Assembly: GCA_949987565.1 (NCBI GenBank)
Contig: OX465107.1
Location: 811,001-875,000 of the forward strand
DNA length: 64,000 nucleotides
Direction of reading: 5' to 3'
Source: Luidia sarsii
Lineage: Eukaryota > Echinodermata > Asteroidea > Paxillosida > Luidiidae
Below, in pieces: positions 27,401 through 36,227 of this stretch (positions are counted from its first letter, which is position 1; the number at the start of each line of letters is the position of its first letter). The translations under genes were made by a program, and so were the position numbers. The notes under the pieces were generated by a model. That model had not been told where the DNA came from and did no database searches. It saw nothing but the letters and a program-made list of their open reading frames with translations.

Positions 27401-30400
27401 ATTTGTTTGAAAATCCTGGAAAAAAATACTTTAATTTCAGGTTAAAAAAAAAAAAGGTGTGATGCTTACCCACTTTGTGCCACGCATTTTTGCCAGTGCC
27501 CCTGAAAGCCGTACTTTTTTTAAAAACAATGCATCATTTTCAAAACTTCGTAGAACAATCTGGAATGATATCTATGAACTAAGTCCAAAAGGGGATACTA
27601 CATGTATAAGTCACAATTTGGCACAATTTGGATATCTCTGTGGCTTTTGTCAGGGGATTATCCATTCGGAAAAACGGGCCCACTGTGCGTCATCAATGGA
27701 GCGTAGCATGACTGCATGTGTCCGAGTAGCCCTTGTACAAACAGCTTTTGACCGTAGACTAGCCTCCACTCCAAGTGGTCAAATATTCAAGATGGTTGGC
27801 CTCTACCAAGCATACAGTTTGCAGTGAAGAGTGTGGGTGGAATACTGCCTGACCAATGTTAGTTTTGCCCTCTGTAGATTCAACACCCGAGCACAGACCC
27901 CCGCTGGGCATCTAACGGCACAGGATGCTGAAGCCAAACTGGTGGAGATGTTCCATAAGGACTTCCTTCGACTTCTGGCCACTCTCAAGTAAGTCGCCTG
28001 ATTGCATTACAGACATGAGTCTTATTGTTTAGTCCTCTTCCTCCTTTACATCCCCTTCATTCTAACGCTCATCCTCTTTCCTCTGCTTTGCCTTCTCATT
28101 TTCTCCTCCTCTTCCCTCCCTATGCTTGTCCTTCCCCCTTTCCTCGTCGCTCTTCCCTTCTCTGCCTCTTACTCCTCCCTGTCCTCCTCCTCCACCTCCT
28201 GCTCCTGCTCCTCCACCTCCTGCTCCTCCACCCCTTTCCTCGTCCTCTTCTTTGTCCTCTCCTCTCCCTTCTTATTTTCCTCATATTCCTTTTCCTCACC
28301 TTCTCTATCCTCCTCTCCCTCCTCTTCCTCCTCTCCCTACTCCTCCTCTCCTCTCCTCTCCTTTCCCTCCCCATTTTCCTCATATTCCGTTTCCTCACCC
28401 TCTACCTCCTCTCCCTACTTCTCCCCTCCTCTTCCTCATCTCCCCTCCCCTTCCCTCTCTTCCCCTTCCTCCTCCCCTCCCCTTCCTCCTCCCCATCCCG
28501 TCCAGCTGTCCATACATCTCCACTAATACCTACCAGGGTGTGAATCTGTACTGCACTGACAGGCAAGTGCACTTTGCTCTCTATCAGTGCTCTTGAATAA
28601 TAGACTAGGACATAGACTGGCCTGCCCCCTGAGTGTTGATATCACGAGGTGTTAATAATGTACCATGGAAAGGATCTCAGTACGGTCTTAAACTCTCCAC
28701 TTTGAATGCCAAAGTCTGAGGAAATGCCATATTCTTGTGAAGGTCAGGGCTCATAATGTGAATGAATTCTCTATGGTAGACCTCTCATTTCTCCCTAAAG
28801 AAGAGGTGAATGTTACACATGGGTGAACTGTTATGCAGTAAATGCTGGATGAATCACATGAACATTTACAGCAGTAAGGATTCATTCCCACTGGCATTAA
28901 TGCAATTATGCATAGAATAGGATTTATCGGATGTTCTGAATATTAATGAGAGGGGCTAATGTTCAGATCCTGCCAAGGCAGAATGACAATAAGCAATGAA
29001 ATGTTTATTTATCCAAAGTACATTTACCTCTCCAAAACGTGCCTGACTATTGAAACAAATCACTTTCTGCCTTTGAGAAAGCTCCTGCAAGGATTGAAAC
29101 GTCAGGCCCTCCTTAGAGTTGAGATTTACACATTGCTCATTTTAGTCAGTAAGCAGTTTGCAACATGTTTGCATATCACTCTAAAAAAAAATCGTGGGGA
29201 AAAAAATGCATAACCGCAACTTGTGTGCTCTGTAAATTTGCACCAAAACCCAACCTCAGATTTATTTATTATATTTTTTCTGTTTCTCTTCATCAGGAGT
29301 CAAGACCAGTACAACCTGAAGCTGATCACCCAGAAGCAGTTCCGTGACAGTGTGGACCGTGTCTTTGGCATCAGGATGTCGGACATACAGCTGGATCAGA
29401 TCCTGATGGAGATGGGTGTTGACCTCAGTGACCTTGTGCCCTACCCAGAATTCCTTGCACTCTTCAACCGGAAGAGGTCAGCATGGAAATGATTGCAGAT
29501 TTGGGCAGTTTATTTTATTTGCGAGCCAACAAAGAAATTAATGTCTGATCATGTTCTGAAAACACCTTTTTAAAGATTTCCTTCAAAACCAGAGTTCTCT
29601 AGGCAATGGGTAGCATTATTGCAATTCAATATCCAACAAATAAAGCAAAACATGAGGGGGTACTTTTGGACGATTTTCAAAAAATGGCAAAGAAAACTTT
29701 GACTGTACCAGCGGTTTTAACATCTAAGCTATGCAGCAGCCCTTAGATGGTGTTCTTCCAAATAGTCAACTAGTCTTTGCCGGGGTGGGGGCACCACTCA
29801 GAAGCATTCAACCATTAGCTGCCATATATCTCCTGGGATCACGCCCCATTTTCGTTAGAATAGGACAATTTCTCCTCTGTGAATTTGAAGAAAAAAAAAG
29901 TGACCCATATCAATGTTTTTGAATGATTGCTTTGGTCAGGCCACACCAAGTCCTGCGCTCATCCACGCCACGCCCTCCTTCCCAGCAAGCCATGGACAGG
30001 GCGTCGACCCCCCAGGTGGCCACGCCCGACAGCTACACGGTCCCGCCCAATCTGGCCGGGGCCGTGGAGTTTGCGGACCCCCAGCCAAGGGGCGGGGCCA
30101 GGGGCGGAGCCGGGAGGGCAGGAAAACCGGTCAAGAAGAAGATGGAGACGAGATACAGACCCGTGAAGGAGGTGAGAAGATCTTTTGAAAGAGCCAAAGA
30201 AATATACCGGCAATCATCAGCATTAAGATGGGTAGAACTCTCAAGATTCACAGAGTAGTTCTTTTCAGCAATCTTTGTCTTTCATGAGTTCAGGGATGTC
30301 TTGCATCTCCTGCAGACTAGTGTGCATGCTTAATGAATCAGCATAATGTCTTCCGAGGTGTCTCCCTCGTCCTTGCATCTCCACGAAGGGGTTCCCTCTA

Positions 30401-32200
30401 AGACCCCTGAGATCAGTGTTTGTAGTGTCTGTGTGTGCATGGGGAAATTCCATGCTTGCCCTTTAAGCGCCAAATCCTTGCAGTGTCTCGTAAGCGCAGA
30501 AATCTGAGTTAAAGCCCATACACAACATTGGTAAGATTGAAAAACAGAAATGTTCACAGACTTACATCAAACTTATACAGTTTGAAGATGGTTATAGTAG
30601 AAACCTCTCACTGAAATATTTCTGCCTAAACTATTTTTCGGAACAGTACAGCATTAAATGCTGCATTTTTGTGAAACAAATGAAGCAGTTTTCACAATTT
30701 TCTTGAGACTCGGTTGGTGGATTGAGCTGAAATGTTCACAGGTGTGCTATTTCATGCATATGTTGGATCAGACAACGTATGGATGCTATTCTTTGACCTC
30801 GACCAATGTTGTGTTCTCCCTTGAAGCGCCAAGTCCTTGCTTACGCGATGAAATTAATTCTGCATTGACAGCGTCCCGTAAGCAGAGCCATGACATTGGG
30901 TCCTGTTGGCCGATCAGCCTAATCAAACATGACAGCTAGGAGTTCTGTCATTTGCATCGTGGTAGTTTATGCCAGTAAGCAGTTAACATTTGTGTATCAC
31001 TGAATTTGATCGGTGAATTTGAGCCAGTACGCAAGAGCTGAGGAAACTGTGTTTTGTTTGTCCTAGATGGAGGATAGCATCGAGGAGCTGTTGAGGAGGA
31101 GAGGATATGAGGCACAAGAAGCTTACCATAAGATAGATCGCAAGGCAACGGGACGACTGTCTAAGACACAGCTACATCAATGGCTGCAAGAGTAAGGCGT
31201 GAATCACTGAGAGGAGTTACATCACAGACACCATTGACCTGAAAATGGACAACAGAGGGCGCCAGAACATAAGATTATGAAATTTGCTCGTTCAGATGCT
31301 GAAATCTCTTTATGCCTTTTCTGCTGGGAATAAATTCAGTCTGGTCTGTTTTGTGGCTTATCTCAATTAGTTTTCCCATCCTCGTGACATAATTTCTTAA
31401 CACGGAATATGGATAGGATTGAAGTGCGTACAAAGTGGAATATATTTTGGTCATTAAAGAAATGACCTTAGAGACCTTCTTTTGCCCTTATGCCCGCCTG
31501 CAAGGCACTCAACAATTTCATATTGCCTGCTTTGAAAAGAAATCCCACAATTACCAGAATTGGTAACTCTTATAGAAAATCATAATCATTTGATTAGAGT
31601 TGTTTTCAATTTTAACCTCTTTCTTCATCTTCTGTCTCCATCTCCTTCCCAAAGGATTGGTTTTAACCTCCATCCCACTGAGCTACAGAGCCTGTGGGCA
31701 GCCTTAGACATTGCCCGGGATGGCTTGGTGCACTATGCCGAACTCTTTGACTACTTCATCGGCCTTGCCGCCCGCCGTAAAGATGAAGAGGTGGAGGCCG
31801 CCGTTGTCTCCCACGGCAACGCGCCCAGGAGGGGCCGCGCCCCGGCCGACACCCAGTCCCACCACCCCGCCCGGCAACGGTTGTCGGGCGACGGCCAGGC
31901 GGGAGGTCGGGAGATGTTTGGCACTCCTGCTGAGGATATCGTGGCAAGGATCAGGCCACAGGTGAGAAATGTGCCAACTCCCACATCTCTCTTCATTCCT
32001 TTAAGATAAGCCAAACTACTCAGGCACAAAAAAAGCATTTTCATTGTTATTTTGTTGAGCAGATTTGAAAATGATTGAAACAATTTGAAAGACCATCTGA
32101 AAATTAAACCAAATTCACTCTCATGAACACATTTGACATTTAAAACTTTGTGAGGGGAGGGAAGGGGAGGGGGGAGAGAAAGAGGGAAAGAGAGAAACGG

Positions 32201-32231
<31 letters not shown>

Positions 32232-33995
32232 GAAAGAAAGAAAGAAAGGGAGAGAAAGACAGAGAGAGGTGGTTTAGTTGACAGCTGAGAGTCAGACAAT
32301 CCAGGCCATTCATATAATCTGTGTAGGGCATCAGACAGTGCAGAGATGAGTTCGTGCTGAGTGATATGCTTAATCCAATTGGTTACTTTGTTTGTCTCTC
32401 TAGATCCTGCAGACCTGGGATGAGCTCAAGAACTGCCTACGGGAGATGGATCCTTATGGTGTTGCCATGGTACCCATCCCACAATTCCAAGTAAGTAACT
32501 CTGTCCTCACTACCCCCTTCCCCCTCCTGCAACCAAATAAAAGGAAAGAGAAATGTAATTCAATAAGGTTTTGCCAATATTGATGCATTGCTAGCATTGT
32601 ACGATCAGTGCATTGTACTTTTGACTTCTGAGAAAAGAAAAAAAACATTCGAACTTGTGACTGCAGATTTCAAGGTGTCCTACCAGCCGGTGATCTGTGC
32701 TGATACATTAAACAAGAGGCCTTGGTTCAAATCCTGGTCCAGTCAAATTTTCATTGCAATGTTTATCAATGTAATCATCAGTTGTTTATGAAGGTTGTTG
32801 AAAATCTGGAACATGTCACAGATATCATGTTTTCAATAGACTAATATGTTTGTTTGTTTTTCTCCAGGCACTTCTCAACCACGTTAATATCTGCCTCAGT
32901 CCTAGCCAGCTAGAGAGACTATGTTCCCGCTTTGATTTCAGCCAAAATGGACAGTAAGTTCCTCACAGCCATATCAGATAGATGTAGAAGCCTAGAGTCT
33001 TAGCCAACATGTCACGCCTTTGAGAAAGCTCCTGCTAGGATCAATACATCTTGATCCTCTCTATTCTGAGAGTTTTTCCTCTTTTCAGTCACAAGCAGTT
33101 TTAGCAGTATTTGAATTGTTCTCCCTTTTCCTGTTCCTCTTGAAAAGGTTTCACTATCTGCAGTTTCTACAGCTCTTTGTGGATTCTAACGGAAGGAAAC
33201 CGAACAAGTCGGGGGTCAGAGTGACGGTAAGTGCGTAGATTCTGTTAACAACCGATACACATCCATTGCCTAAGGCCTAGAGTTCTCCTGAAATCTTGTA
33301 AATCTCATGATATGCTTACAAATTCTTTGATAATGGTGAAGTGTGAGAAGGCAATGGTTAGATGTTCTTTATCCATTCTTCTTTGATCTAACAATTGTGT
33401 AGGTTATAAAATCTTCCCCATTTTTTTTACGAGCTGCAGACATCTGTAAGATGTGTAGAGATTTGTTACTGATCTCTGTGGATTGCATTTTTGTCTATTT
33501 TAGGAGCAAAATGGAAAAGGAAGTGAGAGGGTGACTGTCTCATCAGCCTTGGTGAAGATAAGGAAACAGGTATTGACTCTTTGAACTTTGATTTAATGAT
33601 TAACAATTAATGATTTAAAAAGAAAACATGATCTAAACTCTAGCAATGATTTAAAAAGTCATCTTTGTTGTTGAAAAATTTCACCCGTTTTCTTCTATAC
33701 GTTATATTTTATGAGCTAAAATTGTATGTTTTTTCTTTTAGGTCTTTAGGTGACTTTTTTCTCATCTTTTCTTTGTCAGCTGCTTCATGACTGGAAGAGT
33801 CTTCGGCGAGCCTTCAAGAAGGCCGACGTGAACCACGACGGCTTCCTGAGCGTGGCTGAGTTCCGTCGCATTCTAGCCGATAGTAAGATCCGATACGGAG
33901 AGGAAGACTTCTACCACATCGTCTCCGAGTTGGACAAGAACTTGGACGGACGCATCTCGTACGACGAGTTCATCTCCAGCATGATGTCATTTTGA
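12107..33995 (+). CDS. EFCAB6: EFCAB6, complete 20-exon gene (multi-EF-hand axonemal protein)
   Basis: Exons: 12107-12476, 12977-13068, 17803-17975, 18534-18600, 19549-19709, 21536-21673, 22551-22689, 23365-23490 (or from 23359), 24902-25050, 26262-26375, 27878-27988, 29297-29476, 29940-30171, 31067-31191, 31655-31961, 32404-32490, 32868-32953, 33148-33226, 33504-33569, 33780-33995. All introns are GT-AG, the phases agree at every junction, and the total of 3018 nt closes in frame (1005 aa). An in-frame TAA at 12095 precedes the ATG. The N-terminus (residues 1-120) is Pro/Arg/Gly-rich. Then come about ten EF-hand-like modules, most lacking calcium ligands. The C-terminal pair (exon 20, loops at residues 950-961 and 986-997) is canonical. 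The C-terminus (LRRAFK..., GFLSVAEFR, ISYDEF) matches vertebrate EFCAB6, known as DJ-1-binding protein and as a sperm doublet-microtubule inner protein. The human protein is about 1500 aa, so this one has fewer modules. Confidence 0.85.
14015..14105 (+). repeat. tRNA-Lys-derived SINE, copy L1 (partial)
   Basis: The B-box-like sequence CCGGTTCAAGTCC at 14058-14070 is followed by the TCCGGTCAAATTTTC tail typical of the family. The A-box half is degraded. Confidence 0.55.
14140..14205 (+). mobile_element. Penelope-like 3' end, family A, hammerhead-like module
   Basis: CTTTGAGAAAGGTCTGG, then CTAGGATCAAAACATCAGG, then CCCTTCTCATTTTTGATAG: a modestly diverged copy of the module at 42379-42480. 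The 3' AGTCAGTAAGCAGTTTGC tail is missing. Confidence 0.65.
17095..17190 (-). mobile_element. Penelope-like 3' end, family A
   Basis: On the plus strand, TTTAGTGGGCCCACGTTTCG, then ATCCTGAATTTTGAGATTTG, then TTTTAGTCAGTAAGCAGT. It mixes a minus-strand module end with a plus-strand tail, so two opposed copies are fused here. Confidence 0.55.
18072..18239. mobile_element. Pogo/Tigger-type MITE, family M3, copy 1
   Basis: The left end ACAGTGGATGTGGAACGTCG (with an internal duplication) is mirrored by TATAGCAATGTTCCACTGTA at the right. The interior holds GTTCGTTATAGCCGAA-like repeats. The CAGTGGAACGTCGCTATA-type end is typical of pogo/Tigger elements. It lies in EFCAB6 intron 3. Confidence 0.65.
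18240..18520 (+). repeat. Cryptic AACAGC/ACAACA-rich tract in EFCAB6 intron 3
   Basis: An imperfect A/C/G-rich simple repeat of about 280 bp (runs such as ACAGCAACAACA and GCAACAGGCACACAAGC). It reads through as a Thr-rich open frame, which is a composition artefact. Confidence 0.6.
19713..20110 (+). repeat. Pyrimidine microsatellite (CCT)n/(TTCCTC)n abutting the EFCAB6 exon 5 donor
   Basis: Nearly pure C/T from 19713 to about 19895: CCT trinucleotides, then about 15 TTCCTC hexamers, then CCT/CCCCT. Pyrimidine-rich sequence continues to 20110 and ends in three copies of a 24-bp unit beginning CCTTCCTCTTGTACCTCATC (20041-20110). It starts only four bases after the GT of the exon 5 donor at 19710. 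Confidence 0.95.
21810..22000 (-). repeat. tRNA-Lys-derived SINE, copy L2
   Basis: On the minus strand: GGGATCACACCC-like head, a CACCCCAGCAAAGACTAG block, GACTATTTAGGAAGGCCACG, then the A-box-like TAGCTCAGATGGTAAGA and the B-box-like GGATTTAAGTCCCAGTCC, ending in CAGTCAAAGTTTTTTTTG. Copies at 29680-29855 and 57290-57480 share the same order. Confidence 0.7.
23630..23950 (-). mobile_element. Penelope-like 3' region, family A, with intact hammerhead-like module
   Basis: On the minus strand a 180-bp lead-in (shared with 335-450) precedes CTTTGAGAAAGGTCCTGC, then the stem, GAAACGTC and AGGCCCACTAAATTTTGAG. The module itself (23640-23690) is almost identical to that at 60351-60392. It lies in EFCAB6 intron 8. 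Confidence 0.7.
23950..24055 (+). repeat. tRNA-Ser-derived SINE, copy S3
   Basis: TTGATGGTTATAAGATGTCT, then GCACTAGAAAGCAGGAGTC, then a degenerate GGGTTGGATTTTGG B-box-like block and AAGCTGCTTG. It resembles the D-arm and anticodon arm of tRNA-Ser(AGA). It does not fold as a full tRNA, so it is not called a gene. Confidence 0.5.
24165..24215 (-). mobile_element. Family A hammerhead-like fragment
   Basis: ACATTTTGATCCTAGCAGGA, then CCTTTTTCAAAAAGCAG, on the plus strand: the reverse complement of the module core only, 5' and 3' truncated. Confidence 0.55.
24500..24790 (+). mobile_element. 5'-truncated Penelope-like element, family A
   Basis: The 24540-24690 stretch (CTTCTCTCTTTCAGCTTG, CCCTTTGATCTCCCCCTACC, TTTGTCCTCTGTCTGTC) matches the minus strand of 42490-42740 downstream of the GIY-YIG domain. 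It is followed by GCCTTTGAGAAAGGCCCTG, the module and the GTCAGTGAGCAGTTTGCAAA tail. It therefore retains about 290 bp of the element's 3' end. It lies about 110 bp upstream of EFCAB6 exon 9. Confidence 0.75.
24902..25050 (+). CDS. EFCAB6: EFCAB6 exon 9, EF-hand with Gln at position 12
   Basis: Residues 423-472. The loop at residues 438-449 reads DHNNDGTVSRAQ, with Asp1, Asn3, Asp5, Gly6 and Val8 in place. Position 12 is Gln instead of the bidentate Glu. The acceptor is TGGCAG|ATGGAG and the donor GAAAG|GTAAGG (phase 2). Confidence 0.85.
25267..25342 (+). repeat. 19-bp tandem repeat GGGGTAGGTCCCCGTGACA x3
   Basis: Three near-perfect tandem copies in EFCAB6 intron 9. Each unit holds the palindrome-like GGGGTAGGTCCCC. 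Confidence 0.85.
26076..26109 (+). other. EFCAB6: Potential G-quadruplex in EFCAB6 intron 9
   Basis: Seven runs of three or more G separated by one or two bases (GGGGTTGGGTAGGGGTGGG, followed by three more runs), on the sense strand of the gene. It is about 150 bp upstream of exon 10. Confidence 0.7.
28027..28505 (+). repeat. Pyrimidine-rich tract (about 480 bp) in EFCAB6 intron 11
   Basis: C/T makes up most of the positions, with CTCCTC, CCTCTTC and TCTCCTCTCC motifs and short mirror-symmetric segments. It begins about 40 bp after the exon 11 donor (27989). Confidence 0.9.
29055..29172 (+). mobile_element. Penelope-like 3' end, family A, 125 bp before EFCAB6 exon 12
   Basis: TGCCTTTGAGAAAGCTCCTG, then CAAGGATTGAAACGTCAGG, then GCTCATTTTAGTCAGTAAGC and AGTTTGCAACATG. 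The hammerhead-like stem and full 3' tail are present. Confidence 0.7.
29680..29855 (-). repeat. tRNA-Lys-derived SINE, copy L3
   Basis: Same order as 21810-22000: TTTGACTGTACCAGCGG tail, ATCTAAGCTATG (A-box region), CCCTTAGATGGTG, AATAGTCAACTAGTCTTTGC, GGGGTGGGGGCACCA and GGGATCACGCCCC. Confidence 0.7.
32153..32270 (+). repeat. Purine tract with (GACA)n, EFCAB6 intron 15
   Basis: A G/A-rich segment with about eight GACA units at 32201-32231, flanked by GAAA and GAGA repeats. Confidence 0.9.
32680..32750 (+). repeat. tRNA-Lys-derived SINE, copy L4 (3' half)
   Basis: The B-box-like TTGGTTCAAATCC at 32722-32734 is followed by the family tail TGGTCCAGTCAAATTTTC. Confidence 0.55.
33010..33112 (+). 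mobile_element. Penelope-like 3' end, family A (diverged)
   Basis: GCCTTTGAGAAAGCTCCTGC, then TAGGATCAATACATC, then TTTTCAGTCACAAGCAGT. The GAAA core is mutated to CAAT. It lies in EFCAB6 intron 17 immediately upstream of exon 18. Confidence 0.6.
33780..33995 (+). CDS. EFCAB6: EFCAB6 terminal exon 20, paired canonical EF-hands
   Basis: Residues 935-1005, then TGA at 33993-33995. The two loops, DVNHDGFLSVAE and DKNLDGRISYDE, keep every ligand (1, 3, 5, 12) and Gly6. This is the only fully canonical pair in the protein and the likeliest site of real calcium binding. Confidence 0.92.
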   Translation: MLHDWKSLRRAFKKADVNHDGFLSVAEFRRILADSKIRYGEEDFYHIVSELDKNLDGRISYDEFISSMMSF

Positions 33996-34262
33996 AGTCG
34001 GTCTGGGTAGATTGTCAGCCAAAGGAACGAGGCATCAGATGGGTTACTTTTTTCCAAAAGAGAATGTGCATTTTTTGTATTTAGTAATCTTGTACAAAAG
34101 AGTTATTTAATGGCTGCGAGGAATACAGAATGTAGTTGTGAAATGTTTATGTTCAAGATACTGTAATTTGATTCTTTATCTTCCTACGTACTTGAGTCCG
34201 AGACTGAAATACCCTGCTGTGTTAGTCCGAAATGTTAAGCATTCTTAATTTCTACAATGTAG

Positions 34263-34294
34263 AAAGACCTCGTTAGGAATATAACGAGGTCTTT
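34263..34294 (+). other. Perfect 13-bp stem-loop in the EFCAB6 3' flank
   Basis: AAAGACCTCGTTA, six-base loop, TAACGAGGTCTTT, followed by T. It lies about 270 bp after the EFCAB6 stop codon. Its role is unknown, and it is not a bacterial terminator in this context. Confidence 0.7.
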
Positions 34295-34620
34295 TTTCAC
34301 AAGCATTATAAGAGTGCTTAGGTCACACAATGGAGACGTGTGTCAGAATTTATAACATTCCCTGAAGCTGATCTCAGTTCATTGGATGTTTTTCATGAAT
34401 TTTGCTCTTGAAACTACACTGCTGCCATGGCAACGCCTCTTCAAACATAGTAACCATAATAAGAGGGCTGCTCCCACGTGTTTGTGCTTGGCAACCATAT
34501 TGGAACGTAGTTCAGAATGAGTTGCCATGTAAAACCAATGCTGAACTTTCACTGCATAGAATGAACTGCATTATACACAGGTTTTCTATTAGAAGTATTT
34601 ATATTTATCATTTTACTTTT

Positions 34621-34880
34621 TGTTGAGATTTGAAGGTTTTTTCATGGTGAGAATAGTAGGAGTAATAGGTTTGCGGTGACACCATGTAAAATTCTCTTTT
34701 GTGAGTATGTGTGGTTCTGAAAAGAATTTGATGTTTTGAAGAGTAAACTGGAGTCTCCTGAAGACAGTACTGTATACTGTTTAAAACGTAGTTCCTCCGG
34801 TTCTTTTCAGAACCACACATACTCACAAGAGAATGTTGCATGTTGTCACCACAAACCTTTTACTCTTACACGTTGTTGAT
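34621..34880. mobile_element. Family B inverted retroelement unit, copy B1
   Basis: The left arm (about 34661-34727: GGTTTGCGGTGACACCATG... TGTGGTTCTGAAAAGAA) is the reverse complement of the right arm (34797-34857: GGTTCTTTTCAGAACCACAC... CACCACAAACC). Between them is a hammerhead-like core, CTGAAGACAGTACTG and later AAAACGTAGTTCC. The left outer flank TTTGAAGG...CATGGTGAGAATAG matches, in reverse, the right flank of the copy at 43511-43734. Confidence 0.75.
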
Positions 34881-35845
34881 AATGAAAAACATCCCTTTTT
34901 CAGTTTTGAAATATGTAATATTTTTGAAGTTTTTATACTGCATGAATCTGAAGTATCTTAATTTTTTTTATCTGAACAATTTTTACTCCCGAATTAGCTT
35001 CCACTATTTTCATATCTTCCACCATGTACATATAAAGTAGCATTTTATACAGAAGGTGAAATCAAGGTATTCGAGAATCGATAACAATGAAATGACCCGT
35101 GATGATTTCAAGACCTAGGTTAATGCCTAGAATGTTAGATGAAGAGATGTCGTTTATTTTGGTTCACGAAGAGGGAAAACTGTACAGGTATTTGATGATA
35201 TTCCCACAGAGTTGTTTTTTATATAGCAATTATGCATTTTACATCTGTGAAGTAGATTGTGTGGAAAGAATTTTCTGCTGAAGACTTTATTCTAAGGCTG
35301 AGTTTCCTTCTCAAACTTTTTTTTAGGATAATATTCCTACAAGCCATACTTTATAAAAGCGACACGGCACTGTTAATGAGAAAGCACTCCAGGCAAAGGT
35401 TCCTTTCATTTATACAAAATACTCAACTTACTTTTATTGTTCACAAAAGAACTGGAAATATTTATAAACTGCCTTAACTTGTACTTTTTATTGTACATCA
35501 TTTTGTACTTTGTGATCTGTACCTTTTGTTAAAAAAAAGTTATATGAATGTTGTTACAAACCAATTTTAATGTGTGAATTAACTTTTAGGCGGTTGACTT
35601 ACAAGGTTCTACAAGAACATGACTTAATTGTGTAAGTAGCTGTACATGAAATCTAAAAAAAAAAGGGGGTCTTTAAAGGAATATCAATAAGCTTACCTAC
35701 ACAGTCACAAAATTAACAAAAGAAATAGTATGAACAAAATGTCTCAACACAAACCAAACTCCTGACCACTTTCTGAAACTACCTTTCCATAGCTGATTTC
35801 TTGACGGGCAACAGTTATGATCAAGTCCCTAAAAAGGCTTGTAAA

Positions 35846-35957
35846 GGCTGCCATAACCGGGGGCCATCACATACAAACCCATTGTCCACCAGGGAATACA
35901 ATCAGTAGACAAAGGTTTTGGTATGTAAAACATCAATGGCCCCCGGCTATGACAGCT
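35846..35957. repeat. Fold-back inverted repeat
   Basis: GGCTGCCATAACCGGGGGCC near 35846 pairs with GGCCCCCGGCTATGACAGC ending near 35956 (one or two mismatches). The loop is about 65 bp, and its ends are also partly complementary. It is a probable short fold-back element in the SNRPE/EFCAB6 intergenic region. Confidence 0.7.
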
Positions 35958-36227
35958 TCTATAGAGGCCTGATGGGATCAGTCTAGATACAAGACTTGCC
36001 CTGGACTCACAAGAGTCCACACAGCCAGTTAACAACAGAGGCAGTGTTGCTAAACATGTCCAGCAGCGCATGTGACACCAGGGACGTCACTGTCCCTTAT
36101 CTGTCATCGGCTGCTATCAGTGGGTGACATTTGAAGCAAAGCACCTCGATGTCATTCCTATGTACACGATGCCTCTCATGTTGACTTGAGACGGGTTGAT
36201 GGCTCTCCCAAGTCTGTTGGCTGTTGG

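Larger units (their letters stand above)
33996..36227. other. Convergent intergenic region between EFCAB6 and SNRPE
   Basis: It holds the 3' UTRs of both genes, a perfect 13-bp hairpin (34263-34294), a family-B inverted retroelement unit (34621-34880) and a fold-back repeat (35846-35957). The rest is AT-rich with no recognised feature. No unambiguous AATAAA was found close to either stop codon. Confidence 0.6.

Noticed and set aside
28002..28596. Long Ser/Pro/Leu-rich open frames
   Set aside because: Products of the pyrimidine tract in EFCAB6 intron 11. The flanking exons join in phase without them.
31751..32299. 182-residue minus-strand frame
   Set aside because: It is antisense to EFCAB6 exon 15 and the purine tract beyond it; the repetitive LSVCLSVCLS comes from the GACA repeat.
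34263..34300. Rho-independent terminator look-alike (stem followed by T run)
   Set aside because: The locus is the 3' flank of an intron-rich nuclear gene; a bacterial terminator has no meaning here.
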